This document shows, piece after piece, positions 30,487-41,164 of a DNA stretch of 64,000 nt; position 1 is the stretch's first letter; each line of letters opens with the position of its first letter. Source of the stretch: Cafeteria roenbergensis (lineage: Eukaryota > Sar > Bigyra > Bicosoecida > Cafeteriaceae); assembly GCA_008330645.1 (NCBI GenBank), contig VLTN01000035.1, forward strand, positions 310,001 to 374,000, in the 5' to 3' direction. The notes under the pieces were generated by a model. The model searched no databases. It was not told the DNA's origin and was given only the letters and a program-made list of their open reading frames with translations. The translations under genes were made by a program, and so were the position numbers.

Positions 30487-33400
30487 ATGCGGGCAGGGCG
30501 CGGCGGCCGCAGCAGCGACGAGGCGCACTTGCAGGCGGTGCTGGGAGGTTTGGTCGACAGGCGCAAGTTCGAGGATGTTGTCGAGCTCATCCCGGACGGC
30601 TCCCTTGGGGACGGCAGGTTTGGGAGAGTCGTCTCGGCCGTGTGGCGCCCCACTGGGGAGCGGGTAGCCGTCAAGATTCCCATTTCGGCAGACTTTGCTC
30701 GCATGGGTGAGCTTGCGTCTCGCATTGCCGCCAGCGATTCGCCGCACGCAGCGAACTCCCCGTCGCCACAACGTCTGCCGCTGAGCCCCGTTGGTTCCGC
30801 TTTGATTCCCGCAGGGTCGGCTGAGGTCGCCTTGGTGAACGAGGTCGCCGTCATGAAACTTGTTTCCGAGTGCGGCGCCCCCAACCTGATGCCGTTGGTG
30901 GCCGCGTTTCTGGAGCCGATGCCGGGCTCGGTTGCGGACGTGGTGGGCGGCCCGGCCGAACCAGGACGAGTGGTGCTGCTGCTGGTGATGCCCTTGGCCC
31001 CAGGGGGGGACATGTTCAGCCGCATCGCGGACACGCGCACGCACTACAACGAGCGAGTCGCCGCAAGCCTGTTCCGCGACGTCCTGCTTGGGCTCAAGGC
31101 GCTGCACGGCCTTGGCCTCATCCACCGAGACCTCAAGCCGGAGAACCTGCTGCTTGCATCGGACGCGGCCGACTGCCGCGTCATCATCGGCGACTACGGG
31201 CTGGCCTGTCCGCCCGACGTGGCGGAGCCCTGCTTCGTAGGCACAGCCCCCTACGGCGCTCCGGAGAGCCACGGGTCGCGCCACCACTTTTCCCAGGCCA
31301 GCGATGTGTGGTCGGCCGGCTGCATCCTCTACGCCATGCTCTCTGGCATCCCGCCCTTCTACGCCCATGGCCACGGGTCCGTCGCCGAGCAGACCGCCGC
31401 CATGGTGCGCAGCATCCGAAGCGCCGCGTTCAAGTTCTGGGACGAGTATTGGTGCCATGTGTCGGATTGCGCCAAGGACCTGGTGTCCAAGCTGCTGCGT
31501 CAGCGGCCAGAGGACCGGATCACCATTGCCGACGCTCTCAAGCACCCGTGGTAAGCCGGCCGCTGGGCGGCCCTGGCCCTTGTAATGCCTGACGCAGCGA
31601 CTGCTGCTGCCTGTCGCAGCAGCAAGGCAGATGAAGCCGCGCAGCAGCTCCCTCGCAGTTGCAGCCCCTCCACTTCCCGCGCCCGCCGCTCGCACGTGCT
31701 GGCCCGCCACCCCGCACTCCCCACCCCACCCCGCTCCACCTCCGTGCAGGCTTAACCTCGCGTCAAGCAACTCTTCGGAATCGCTCCCCGGGGTGCAGGC
31801 CAGCCTTCGCGTGTTCAACTCCAGAAGGAGGTTCCGTGCCGCGGTGATGGCGACGATGTGGGCGGCCAAGCGCGGACCGAGCCTTCGCGAAACGGTGGAG
31901 CGATCCGCTGCCGGTTCCGGTCTGGATGGCGACGCAGCCTCCAAGATCCTGGAGGCGCTGCGGCGGCTGGCTCCGTCGGGCAGCGTCCCAGAGGACGCCT
32001 TCCTGCTCGTTCTGCGAGAGCTGGGCGTGACGGGAGTGGCTGCCCGCCGGCTTTTCCGGCGCTTCGACGCGCCACCCCGGGGCCAAGGCACGGGCAAGGT
32101 GTCCGCTGCGACGCTGGTCGAGGGCCTTGCCGTCCTGCGCCGAGGAGGGGACGATGCGCTCCGGCTGGTGTTTGAGTGCTGGGACGACGACGGGGACGGG
32201 CGCATCACGCTGGACGAGCTCGGCACCATCGTCCTCGGCTTTGCTTCAGGCGGGGCCGAGCGGCGGCGCCAGCCCAGGGCGCGACGGAGGTCCAGGTCTT
32301 CCTCTGCAGGCAGCCGAGGCGCGGCGGCTGCGAGCGGTGCCGGCGCTGCGAGCGGTGCCAGCAGCGGGCCGGCGGGCGTTTCTGGGGGGGCCATGGCACC
32401 TGCGGACCCCTCGCGGCCGAGACTGCCAGCGCTGTTGACCAGCCAGGACACATCCTCCGCGGCCGCGTCGGGCGCCGACTCCGTGTCGGCGTTTTCCAGG
32501 AACGACGCGGACGGCAGGCCGCCCATCGCGTCGGCCCGCGCGGCCACGCACTCGGGCGCGCGTGCTGCCGACAGTTGGTCGTCTGAAGCCGGGGGCGAGC
32601 CTTGGGCCGCGGCAGCGGCGGCTGGAAGCTCGGCGGAGGCAGCACAAGCAGTGGGCCTGCCTCGAAGCCAGCCGTCGCAGGGCGGGCCGACGGACCTGGT
32701 GTCGCGGTTCCCGACGGCGGACGTGGAGCACCTGGACGAGGCCGTCGCTGTGCTTCCGTCGGACCTGGCGCGGAGCCGCGTCCTGGCGTCCTCCGAGGCT
32801 GGGAGGCGCCTCAGACAGGCCCAATCGGCCGAGTCGGAGTCGGCCGTTGGCTCTGCTGACGATGCGTGTGCGGCTGGGGAGGCGGCTGGGGCCGATGGAG
32901 GGGCCGCGCCCCTCAAGGCCGCGTCCTTGGCCCTGCACCCTGCCGGGGTGTCACTGGCGGGCCGGCCAGGCAGTCCGACGGCGCTGCGCGCTCCCACAGA
33001 CTCCCCATTCCACGGACTGGGCAGGCTGGGCGACGCGCTGGACGCGCTTCCGCCGCACCGGGACGGCGCAGAGCCGCTTCTCCCCCCGCAGACCACGCTC
33101 TCCCGAACCGACACCGAAGCAGAGTGGGTTGCTGCGCGAGCCGTCGTGCGCGAGCGCCTGGGCGGGGCGTCTCTCATTCGCGACCGGCCTCTCGAGCCTG
33201 CTTCCACTCCGCTGGCCGCATCCCGCGAGGCTGGACGGCCGCGATTCGACCTGCCCCCGTCCCCGGCGTCCTCCTCAGGGCGGGCCGCTGCTTCTGCCGC
33301 CGCGGGCTCTCCCGACTTGGGAGAGCAGGCAGACGAAGACGCGTTTGGGGAAGCGACTGGCGTGCTGGGCGACGACGAGGACGCGCCGCCGAACACGGAG

Positions 33401-33709
33401 GATTCGGAAACGAGTGACAGGTCCTCGCTTGCCCACGGGCCCCCTGCGCCGGGTGAGGAGTTCAGGCTTCGAAGGCGGCGCCGCCGCCGCCCAAGCCTGA
33501 ACATCATCGCGTCCTCCCACGGCGACGAGCAAGCGGGCCATCTCCGCGACCTCTTCGCCGCGATTGACGTGAACCAGGACGGTACCATTGAATTCTCCGA
33601 GTTCAAAGAGGCGATTCGCAGCCACCCCTGCCTGGTTGAGGCGTTTCTCCGCCCAATGGACGGCCTCGGCGGCAGCTTCCACCAGTGGCTCCTCGACCTG
33701 CACTCCTGA
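30487..33709 (+). CDS. Calcium-dependent protein kinase (CDPK) with widely separated EF-hands
   Basis: Exons 30487-31550 and 31750-33709 join in phase (GTAAGC...CAG splits the Trp codon of HPW), giving 1007 residues. The kinase domain (about 34-355) has the glycine loop LGDGRFGRVV, VAVK (K63), αC Glu119, HRDLKPEN (D215), DYG at 236-238 instead of DFG, TAPYGAPE, and DVWSAGCILYAMLSG. The exon 2 start, SLRVFNSRRRFRAAVMATM, matches the CDPK autoinhibitory/calmodulin-binding junction. The first canonical EF-hand loop is DDDGDGRITLDE (about 32185-32220). After roughly 450 low-complexity residues a second, DVNQDGTIEFSE (about 33566-33601), lies close to the C-terminus. CDPKs usually carry four EF-hands in a compact lobe, so this spacing is unusual. 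It should be a Ser/Thr kinase activated by calcium. Confidence 0.9.
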
Positions 33710-33952
33710 TGATGAGTGTGCTCCCGCGGACTTGGTCACAGTGTGCAGGGCCCTGCTTGCAAGCGCGGCCTTGGCCTTGCTGCTGGAATGAGTCAGAGTT
33801 GACCACACCTGCCGACGGTGCACGCGAAACTAACCGGCAAGGCCGCGCTCTGCTGGTGGCTGGGAAGCAAGTGCGACCCGGCTCCACCCCGGGAAGCCCT
33901 ATTCCCCCCGCCTTCCTCGAAGCGCCCCCGGCCGAAGAGCAGTCGGGCTAGC

Positions 33953-35785
33953 ATGCTCACTCGAGCTGCGCGGCGCGCTGTGAGCCCAGCAGCATGCAGG
34001 CTCCACGCGGCAACGTCCCAGTGGGGGTCCGGAAGCGTGGCTGGCTTCTGGACGCGTGCAAATGACGCAACACGTCCGCAGAGCAGCGGCATCCACGGCA
34101 GCCTCGGGCGCACTCCGCTCACAACCATGGCAGCATCCGCGCAATCCAGCTCCGCGACCACCGGTGTGGTCGATGCCACCCAAGAGCTCTCTAAGAAGGG
34201 CGCCTTTGTGCGCACGGAGAGCCAATTCCGTGACGCGCTCGGCTCGGACAAGTACCCCGTGGAGGCGGGAAGGTACCACCTCTACGTGTCCTACGCGTGC
34301 CCATGGTGAGAAATGGTCTTTGTGTGCCTGTGATCGACTGCCCTGGGGCAGCTGCGCGCCTCTCGGCGCGGGGCATCTGCCGACGGGCCCGTGGCAACCG
34401 CTTGACCACTGTTCCGCGTTTCCTCACCGCAGGGCTTGCCGCTGCCTCATGGTGCGCAACCTCAAAGGCCTGCAAGACGCCATTGGCGTCTCCGTGGTTC
34501 ACCCGGTGTGGGTGCAGACCAAGCCAGGAGTGGACGAGCACCGCGGTGAGGACTGAGCACACAAGGCCGCCGAGCAGCGTCAGTGACAACCACGACTGAC
34601 TCACCGGCGCCCGGTTGAGCCCCTACCGCCGGCACATGCATTCGAACGGGCCGCTTGCTTCCAAACCCATACATGAGCCTCGTGCACCCGCAGGTTGGGG
34701 TTTTGGAACCGACTTTGCGGGTGCTGACGGAGACCCGATCTACGGCGCCGCGACCGTCCGCGACCTGTACGAGAGGCTCGCTGGCGGGCAGAAGGTCACC
34801 AAGTTTACCGTGCCCATGCTTGTGGACACCAAGACGGACACCATCGTGAACAACGAGGTCAGCCGAGGTCACTCCTTTCCACGCGCTCGCACGCGGCCGC
34901 TGCCGCGAGGGATGCCATGCTACACGCTTCGCCTCTTGTGCGTCCTGTCCCGCCGCCGAGCACGCGCAGTCGTCGGAGATCATCCGCATGCTCACTTCCG
35001 TGTGCGACAGCATTTCCTCCAACCCCGGCTTGGACCTCTACCCGGCGGAGCTCCGGGAGGCCATCGATGCTGTCAACGCCTGGGTCTACCCCAAGCTGAA
35101 CAACGGCGTGTACCGCAGCGGCTTTGCGACCACCCAGGAGGCATGTGAGTCGGGATGCCTTCCCTGCGCGCCTAAGCTGGCGTAGCCAGAGGCAATCCGC
35201 GAGCTGGAGCCGCTACAAGCAACAGTGTCGCCTTTTTCTTCATATGCGATGCTCGCTTCGCTCGCAGACGATGAGGCTGTTGCCGAGGTGTTTGAGGCGC
35301 TTGACGACATGGAGGAAATCCTCTCCAAGCAGAGGTGGCTGGCGGGCGACGGGAAGCGGTTCACCGAGGCCGATCTCCGCGCATTTGTGACCATCGTGCG
35401 GTTCGACGCTGTCTATGTCGTGAGTCACCGCTGGGGGGTGCTGCTGCTTGGTGACGAGGAAGCCGACGCCTTGCCCCGTCTCGCCGTGGCCGTGGCCTCC
35501 ATCAGCTGAACAGTAAGTCGCCAAACTTCTGCGCCCCCTTTCCGCCCAAGCCCGCAGACGCATTTCAAGTGCAACCGCAAGACTATCCGGGAGTACCCCA
35601 ACATCACGGACTTCATGCGCGAGATTTACCAGATGCCCGGGATCAGTGACACCGTTGACTTGGACCACATCAGGCACCACTACCAGCGCAGCCACCCATC
35701 CATCAACAAGTACGGCATCGTGGCAGTGTGCCCGGACCCGTTGCTGGATGCCCCGCACGACCGCGCCCGCTTCCCGCAGGCCTGA
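33953..35785 (+). CDS. ECM4: Glutathione S-transferase, ECM4/glutathionyl-hydroquinone reductase type
   Basis: Six exons: 33953-34305, 34433-34545, 34694-34857, 34970-35144, 35268-35419, 35558-35785, all phases consistent, giving 394 residues. The family hallmarks appear in order: EAGRYHLYVSYACPWA (catalytic Cys in the CPW motif), MVRNLKGLQDAIGVSVVHP, GWGF, PMLVDTKTDTIVNNESSEIIRML (its glutathione-binding Glu-Ser-Ser), YPAELREAIDAVNAWVYPKLNNGVYRSGFATTQ without break, QEAYDEAVAEVFEALD, FTEADLRAFVTIVRFD, and THFKCN. These enzymes reduce glutathionyl-hydroquinones and related thioethers. Where the family usually has CPWAHR this protein has CPWACR, adding a cysteine near the active site. The N-terminal ~55 residues (MLTRAARRAVSPAACRL) look like a mitochondrial presequence. 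Donors are GTGAG except GTCAGC in intron 3. Confidence 0.93.
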
Positions 35786-35958
35786 GCTTTGCCAGGAGCC
35801 TGCGCCTTGAACAGCCAGCAACAAGAGTTTGGGGCGCAGGCTGTGCGTGTGGCAACAGGAAGACGAAACAATCTGCGTGCCTGACGGCAGATTTGCGCTC
35901 GCTGCCCCAATCGCACGCAAACGCGGCCGCCCCGCAAAAGTCGACGCACGCGCAAACG

Positions 35959-38900
35959 TCAGGTCGCTGCATCGGGCCCCGGACTGGTCAGGTCCTCGGC
36001 AGAACCAGGGGCGACCAGCGCCTGTCTCGTTGACTGCTTCAGCGCTTCTGCCTCGCGCCGCTTCCTGGCCGCCTCCTGGATCACGCGCGCCGCTTCGTCC
36101 TGCACTGGGTTGTACCCGAGCAGTTCGATGAGCTGGTCGCTCTTGTGCTGCTGTGCCTCGACGGCCTGCTTCGTCTCTTCGAGGAACTTGCGGTGGCGAG
36201 CCGAGGCCTCCTGAGCCGGTGTCAAGCGGCTATCGCGCGACGCTTCCTCGGCGTCGGCGGCAGCCTTGGAGGCAGCAATGCCGCCCTGCGTCGCCGTTCC
36301 AGCCGCGACAGCCTCAGCGTCGTACCTGTCGCCGTACCGCTCAGCAAGGCTCAAGCTCGCGCCCGCCCTGCGGCCTGAGGAACGAGCGGTGCCGCCTCCG
36401 GCCCCGCCGTGGCGGGCACTCTTGGCAGACTCGTCAGCGCCCTTGGACCAGCCGGACGACTCCTTTCCCTTGCGCTCGTCCTCAAGGCGCGCCAGGTCTC
36501 GCTTGCTGCGAGCTAGTTGCCGCGCGCGCCGCTGACGGCTCTTTTCACGGGGGTCTTCCGGCAGCGCCACCGACGAGAAGAACGGCGACGTCTTGGGCAT
36601 GGCAGACGACCGGGACTTGCCCCGCCTGCGAGCAGACCCCCCCGGGACGCGCGTGCCGGGAGCAGGGTCCGTGTCGCTGCGGGAAAGGCCCGGCAGCTCG
36701 GCCAGCATCTGGTGCTCGATGTGGGCGGTCGACCCCGGACCGAAGTGGTTGTTGAACGGCCGCCGCTCGCCGATGGGCACGGCCCCACCGGGCCGAGACC
36801 GCATGGGGGAGCGCTGCACGCGGTGGCCGCCAGCCGCATCTCCTCCGGCTCCCGAGGCCGCAAGGGAGGCCGAGGAGCCCATCAGGCCGTGGGCCATGCC
36901 AAACGCAGCGGAGGCCGTCTGGGGCTGCCCGGTGCCGTGCCCCGGCGCCGCAATGAGCGACCCGGTTGCCGACAGAGCGTGCGACGACCGCGGAGGGCCG
37001 CCCCGCGAGGGCATGCCCGTGCTGGCTGCACCGTGGGTCGGCGGACGTCGTCCGCCACCCCCTGCGCCATCCGCAAACGGACCCCGACCCGCCTGGCTGT
37101 CAGGGCTGAATGTGACCCGGAGATTGGCCACGCTGCTGCGGCTGCCGGAGGGCCCGGCGTCGTCCCCGGCGCCGGTGCCCAGCGAGGCGGGGCTGTCGTC
37201 GGGAGGCAACTCCCACGCATTCGCGCGTGCTCCTGCTGTGCGGACGCGAAGGCTCAGGGCCGGGCCGCTCGGCCCCCCGCCTCCCCTGCCCTGAACCGTG
37301 CCCGACGGTCCCGGCCCAGGCCGCGATGCAGCTAGAAAGCCGAGCGGGTGGCCTGAGTGCATTGCGGGGCCGCGCTCGCCGCTGGCTGGGTGCCCCTGCG
37401 CGGCGCCCGAAGGCTGGATGTGTCCCGAGAGGCCCAAACCCTCTGACGTGACCACCACGGGGAATGCCGCTGCCTCGCGCGTGCCGGGTGCAGCCGCGAT
37501 GCCCGTGCTTCGGGCCGCCCATGACCCGGACGTGCCGCGCCGCCCCTGCTGCGACGGCAAGTCGGGCGCCGAGCCGCCCGGGCCCAGCCAAGGCCGCTCG
37601 CCCCCCGTGGCCGAGATGGCGCTGGCAGAAGCGGTGCCGAGCCCCGCCCCCATGCGAGGCGAGGCTTGCCGCATCGCCTGGGCTGCCGTGTCGGCCACGG
37701 GGGGCAGCGAGGGCGGCGCCGGCTGGGAGGCGAAGAACTCGGAAAACGCGTCGCGGTGGCGTCCCTGGCGCTTGTCCCGCGGGCCAGCCTTCTTCTCGCC
37801 GCCAGTGGACTTGGACGGAAGCTCCGCGGACGCAGAGCTGAACTGCTTGAGCTTGCGCGTGGCCTCCTCTTGCATGGACCGAATGCCCTTGCGCTCGCGC
37901 GCGCGCACGTCTGCGGCGTTGCCTGCCCCCGTATCTTTGCGCCCCGGGAGGACTCCAGCGAGCAGGGCCCTGTTGACGCGGTTGGCCGCCCGGACGCCCA
38001 TGCACTGCCTGAGCGCAAACGAGGCGGGCTTGCCCTCAGTGATGCTTTGCGCAAACTTGGCGTACACGAGGAAGCAGCCCTCGCAAACGTTGGCAGACTT
38101 GAAGAGGAACAGCGGGTCCCGCTGGTACCAGCGGTAGTCGGAGCAGGGCAGGGCGGGGTGGACCAATCGCAGCAGCTGCGGGATTGGGTGCACCGGGGCG
38201 GGGGATGCAGACGGCCTTTGCCTCAGCGAGTCCTCCCTGCTCACTTGGCTGCCGCCCCGATGGCTTGACGGGGAATAGGTCGAGTCCCCGTCACCGTGCC
38301 CGTCGCCGGAGGATGCGGGGAGCACTCCGTAGAGGCCGACGCCACCTGCCGCGGACAGCACGAGGTCCGTCTGCTGCGGCCACATCCGCTCGGGAGGGCA
38401 GTCGGCCACAGGGGGCGGCAGGTTGACCCCGCCCGCGTCGGCCGTTCGCATGCTGCGCACAGACGGCGTGCGGGTGCCGAAGGACTGACGGTTTCCGGCC
38501 TGGTCCCTGATAGCGGACGCTCCGAGCACTTCTAGCTCCGACGCGGCGCCGCCCTCGCCCTCCTCGCCCGCGTCCTCGTCCTCGGGCACGCTTCCGTCCA
38601 CCTGCCACCACGCGTCCAGGCCGAGCTCGTCCAGCAGCGCGTTGTAGTGCTGAATCGCCGTCTTGTATTGCACGCCGAATCCAGGCTTGTGCCGCAGCGA
38701 AGTGCTCCGGCCCGCCACCGGCCCAGTGGCCCGCGGGCCCGCCATGGCCGCGCCGCAGGACGGACACTGTCGCTCTCCCAGCAGCGGCAGCCCTGCCGTG
38801 TCCCGCATCAGCCGGCTGGCCGACAGCCCCGCCACCACCCCAGTTCCCTGGTTGCGCAGCGGGGAGAGCATGGCCACCCGGTCCGCCTCTGCTCCGGCCT

Positions 38901-39132
38901 CGGCCGCTGCCTGCGCCGCGGCCGTGGTTCCGCCGCGCCCGGCTCGCCCCCCCGAGTGCTTGCGGTGTCGCGGCGGCTTGGCGTCCCCTGCCTCGGCCAC
39001 CTCCTGCATCGCAGCGTTGTCCAGCACCAGGGACGCCCTCCTCCGCCGCCGCCGCCCCCCGCGCCCCCTGTCCTTGCCGCCGCCTGACTGGCCAAGCCGT
39101 CCGCCACCCTCGCCATCGCCGTCGCTGTCCTC

Positions 39133-39171
<39 letters not shown>

Positions 39172-40886
39172 CTCGGCCAGGCCCTCGTCGATTCCCAGCA
39201 GATCAGCAAGGGCTGCGGTCCTGGGAGTGGGGGGCTCGGCGTCCGGGCCACCCTCGTCTTCCTCTTCGGCTCGTCCGCTGCCGCCGCCTCCCCCGAAGAA
39301 GGCATCGCCGTCGCCGCCGAAGCCAAGCCTGGGGTGCTCGTCCTCCTCCCCGACCGAGGCGTCGTCGTTCCACGTTGCTGCCGCCAAAGCGGCCTCCTCG
39401 CCCGCCGGGTCCCAGCTGCTTGCCCTGCGCTCTCTCTCCAGCACCTCCGACCCCTGCCGCGAGAACGAGCGACGCGGCACGGGCGGAGCCCTTCGCTGCT
39501 CCCGCGCCGCGGCCCCGGCTCCGGCGGCGGCGGCTGCCGCCGCTCTGCGAGCAGGCTTGCCGGCAGAGGCCCCCTGCGGCTGCAACCCTGGGGCCAGCAC
39601 CGGGGTGAGCCCGGCCAGGTCAGACTGCCGCTTGGAGGGGATGCTGAGCTCCTGGGTCAGGCTTAGTGGGCCCATAATGCTGGGCGGGGCGGCCAGACCA
39701 GTCCGCGTGGCCTGGGCGAGGGTGGGGTGAGCCGCGGCACCGCCAGCTCCGCCGGCGCCCCCTGCATGGGCACTGCCCATCACGGCGTCGGCGCTGGCAA
39801 CCTTTGGCCGAGCGCCCTCTGTGCGGATGGACGACGCCCAGAGCACCCAGAGGCGCCCCTTCGCGTCCGTCTTCAGGGACATGACCAGCCTCGAGATGCG
39901 GCTCCGAAGGCTCGTCACCTGCGCGACGTGAAACACCACGCTCTCGCACACGCCCTGGACCTGCCGAGGAAGGGCCGAGCCGCGTACGGGGGTCAGAACC
40001 GAGTTGTGGGGCTTCCCTTCGAACGTCACGGTCCGCTCGAAGATGCTGTGATTGAGGCGGCAAGGGAGGGAGGGGGCATCGGACGCGCTGGCTGGCGACT
40101 CGAGGGGGCATCGGCTGCGCTGCCCCAACACACGACCCCTTGCCAGCTCGCCCGCCCGGCCCGCGCCGGCATACGCGCGCCTCTCGACCGCCCTTGCCAG
40201 CAACTGCCCGAGCACGAGCCGTCGCCGCATGCGCAGGGGCAGTGCCCTCACCTGTAGCGGGTGTCCCACAAACGCTTGGTGTTCTCCCGCCGCTCGCAGA
40301 GGCACAGCTTTGGCGCCCAGACAGCGCGAAGCATAGAGTTTTTCCCGCCCTTGGGCTCAACGAAGCGCTGCAGGATGCCGCTCAGCGGCTTGCGACGGAA
40401 TCGCAAGAACTCGCGCAAGCCCTCCTCGTCAAAGTACTCGATCAGCGGACCATCGGCTGCGGGCGGGGACGGGGCCAGGGGACAGTCAGGCAATTGCACT
40501 GGCAATCGCGGCACAAGGCACGCAAAAGGCTGGCCTGCGGGGGCGGGCGCGGGGCCTCGCGCCTGCGCAACCGGTACGCTCTGCTCACCCGACTTGGACT
40601 TGGTGTCGATAAAATAGGCCGCCACGCCGCACGAGCCGAGCCCGGAGAGAAAGCCCTCCTCAATATTCTCCATCGTCAGGTTGGCCTTGCGCTTGCGCTT
40701 GATGGTGCCGTCCTTGGCGGACGTAAAGTACCAAGCGACAGGCGAGCGCAGCTTAAACACCACAGTGTCAGGCACCCGCACGCCCATCGGTCCCCTGTCC
40801 AGGTTGTCCTTCTCCCACAGGTATTCGTAGAGGTTCTCTATCACGCCGTCCCCCTCCAGCGGCGACTTTGCGGCCAGGGCGGCCAT
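35959..40886 (-). CDS. Large protein of unknown function with a conserved-looking N-terminal domain
   Basis: Exons 40886-40589, 40456-40252 and 40045-35959 join in phase to 1529 residues. The first ~220 residues are not low complexity and read like a folded domain: NLYEYLWEKDNL, PDTVVFKLRSPVAWYFTSAKDG, GFLSGLGSCGVAAYF, LREFLRFRRKPLSGILQRFVEPKG continuing to RAVWAPKLCLCE, then RYSIFERTVTFEG, LPRQVQGVCESVVFHV and RLWVLWASSIR. A second compact block near the middle (about 38180-38020) reads CSDYRWYQRDPLFLF, then VCEGCFLVYAKFAQ. Between and after these lie long Ser/Gly/Pro/Asp-rich stretches, including a GDGDGD tract, a CPSCG pair, and a basic C-terminal coiled-coil-like part (RKSRQRRARQLARSKRD). 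I recognise no named family; it may belong to a protist or ciliary group, but that is a guess. It ends 173 bp from the convergent ECM4 gene. Confidence 0.75.
39135..39171. repeat. GTCGCC tandem repeat
   Basis: Six-base repeat that encodes Gly-Asp units on the minus strand in the large unknown gene 35959-40886. Confidence 0.8.
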
Positions 40887-41164
40887 CTGGCCTGCCCTGT
40901 GGAGTGGGGCTGTCGGCAGGGCAACGGCTTGGGAGAGTCGAGAGGCTTGCAGCAGAGTCCGACTCCCGGAGTCCGGCCCCTATTTCGGCCCGAATCCGCA
41001 ACCGGCAACGAGCAAGTGGCGCGCTTGCCGCACAGCGCAGCTCAGGCACGCACGCGGGCAGGCAAGCAGGCGCCCCGCACCGCCCGGCCCGGCCCGCCTG
41101 CCGCAGAGGGCAGCGATCCGAACCGCCTGCCCGCCGCCAGGACCTGGCGCGAGGCCGGTGCACA
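40887..41164. promoter_or_regulatory. Divergent intergenic region between two unknown genes
   Basis: 278 bp between the start codons of the minus-strand gene at 40886 and the plus-strand gene at 41165. It presumably holds both promoters. The plus-strand frame is open through it, so a longer N-terminus is possible. Confidence 0.4.

Noticed and set aside
30088-33606. Very long open frame on the strand opposite the CDPK gene
   Set aside because: It is a mirror of the real gene caused by GC-rich codon use; its translation is Ser/Arg/Pro low complexity, while the plus strand has kinase and EF-hand motifs.
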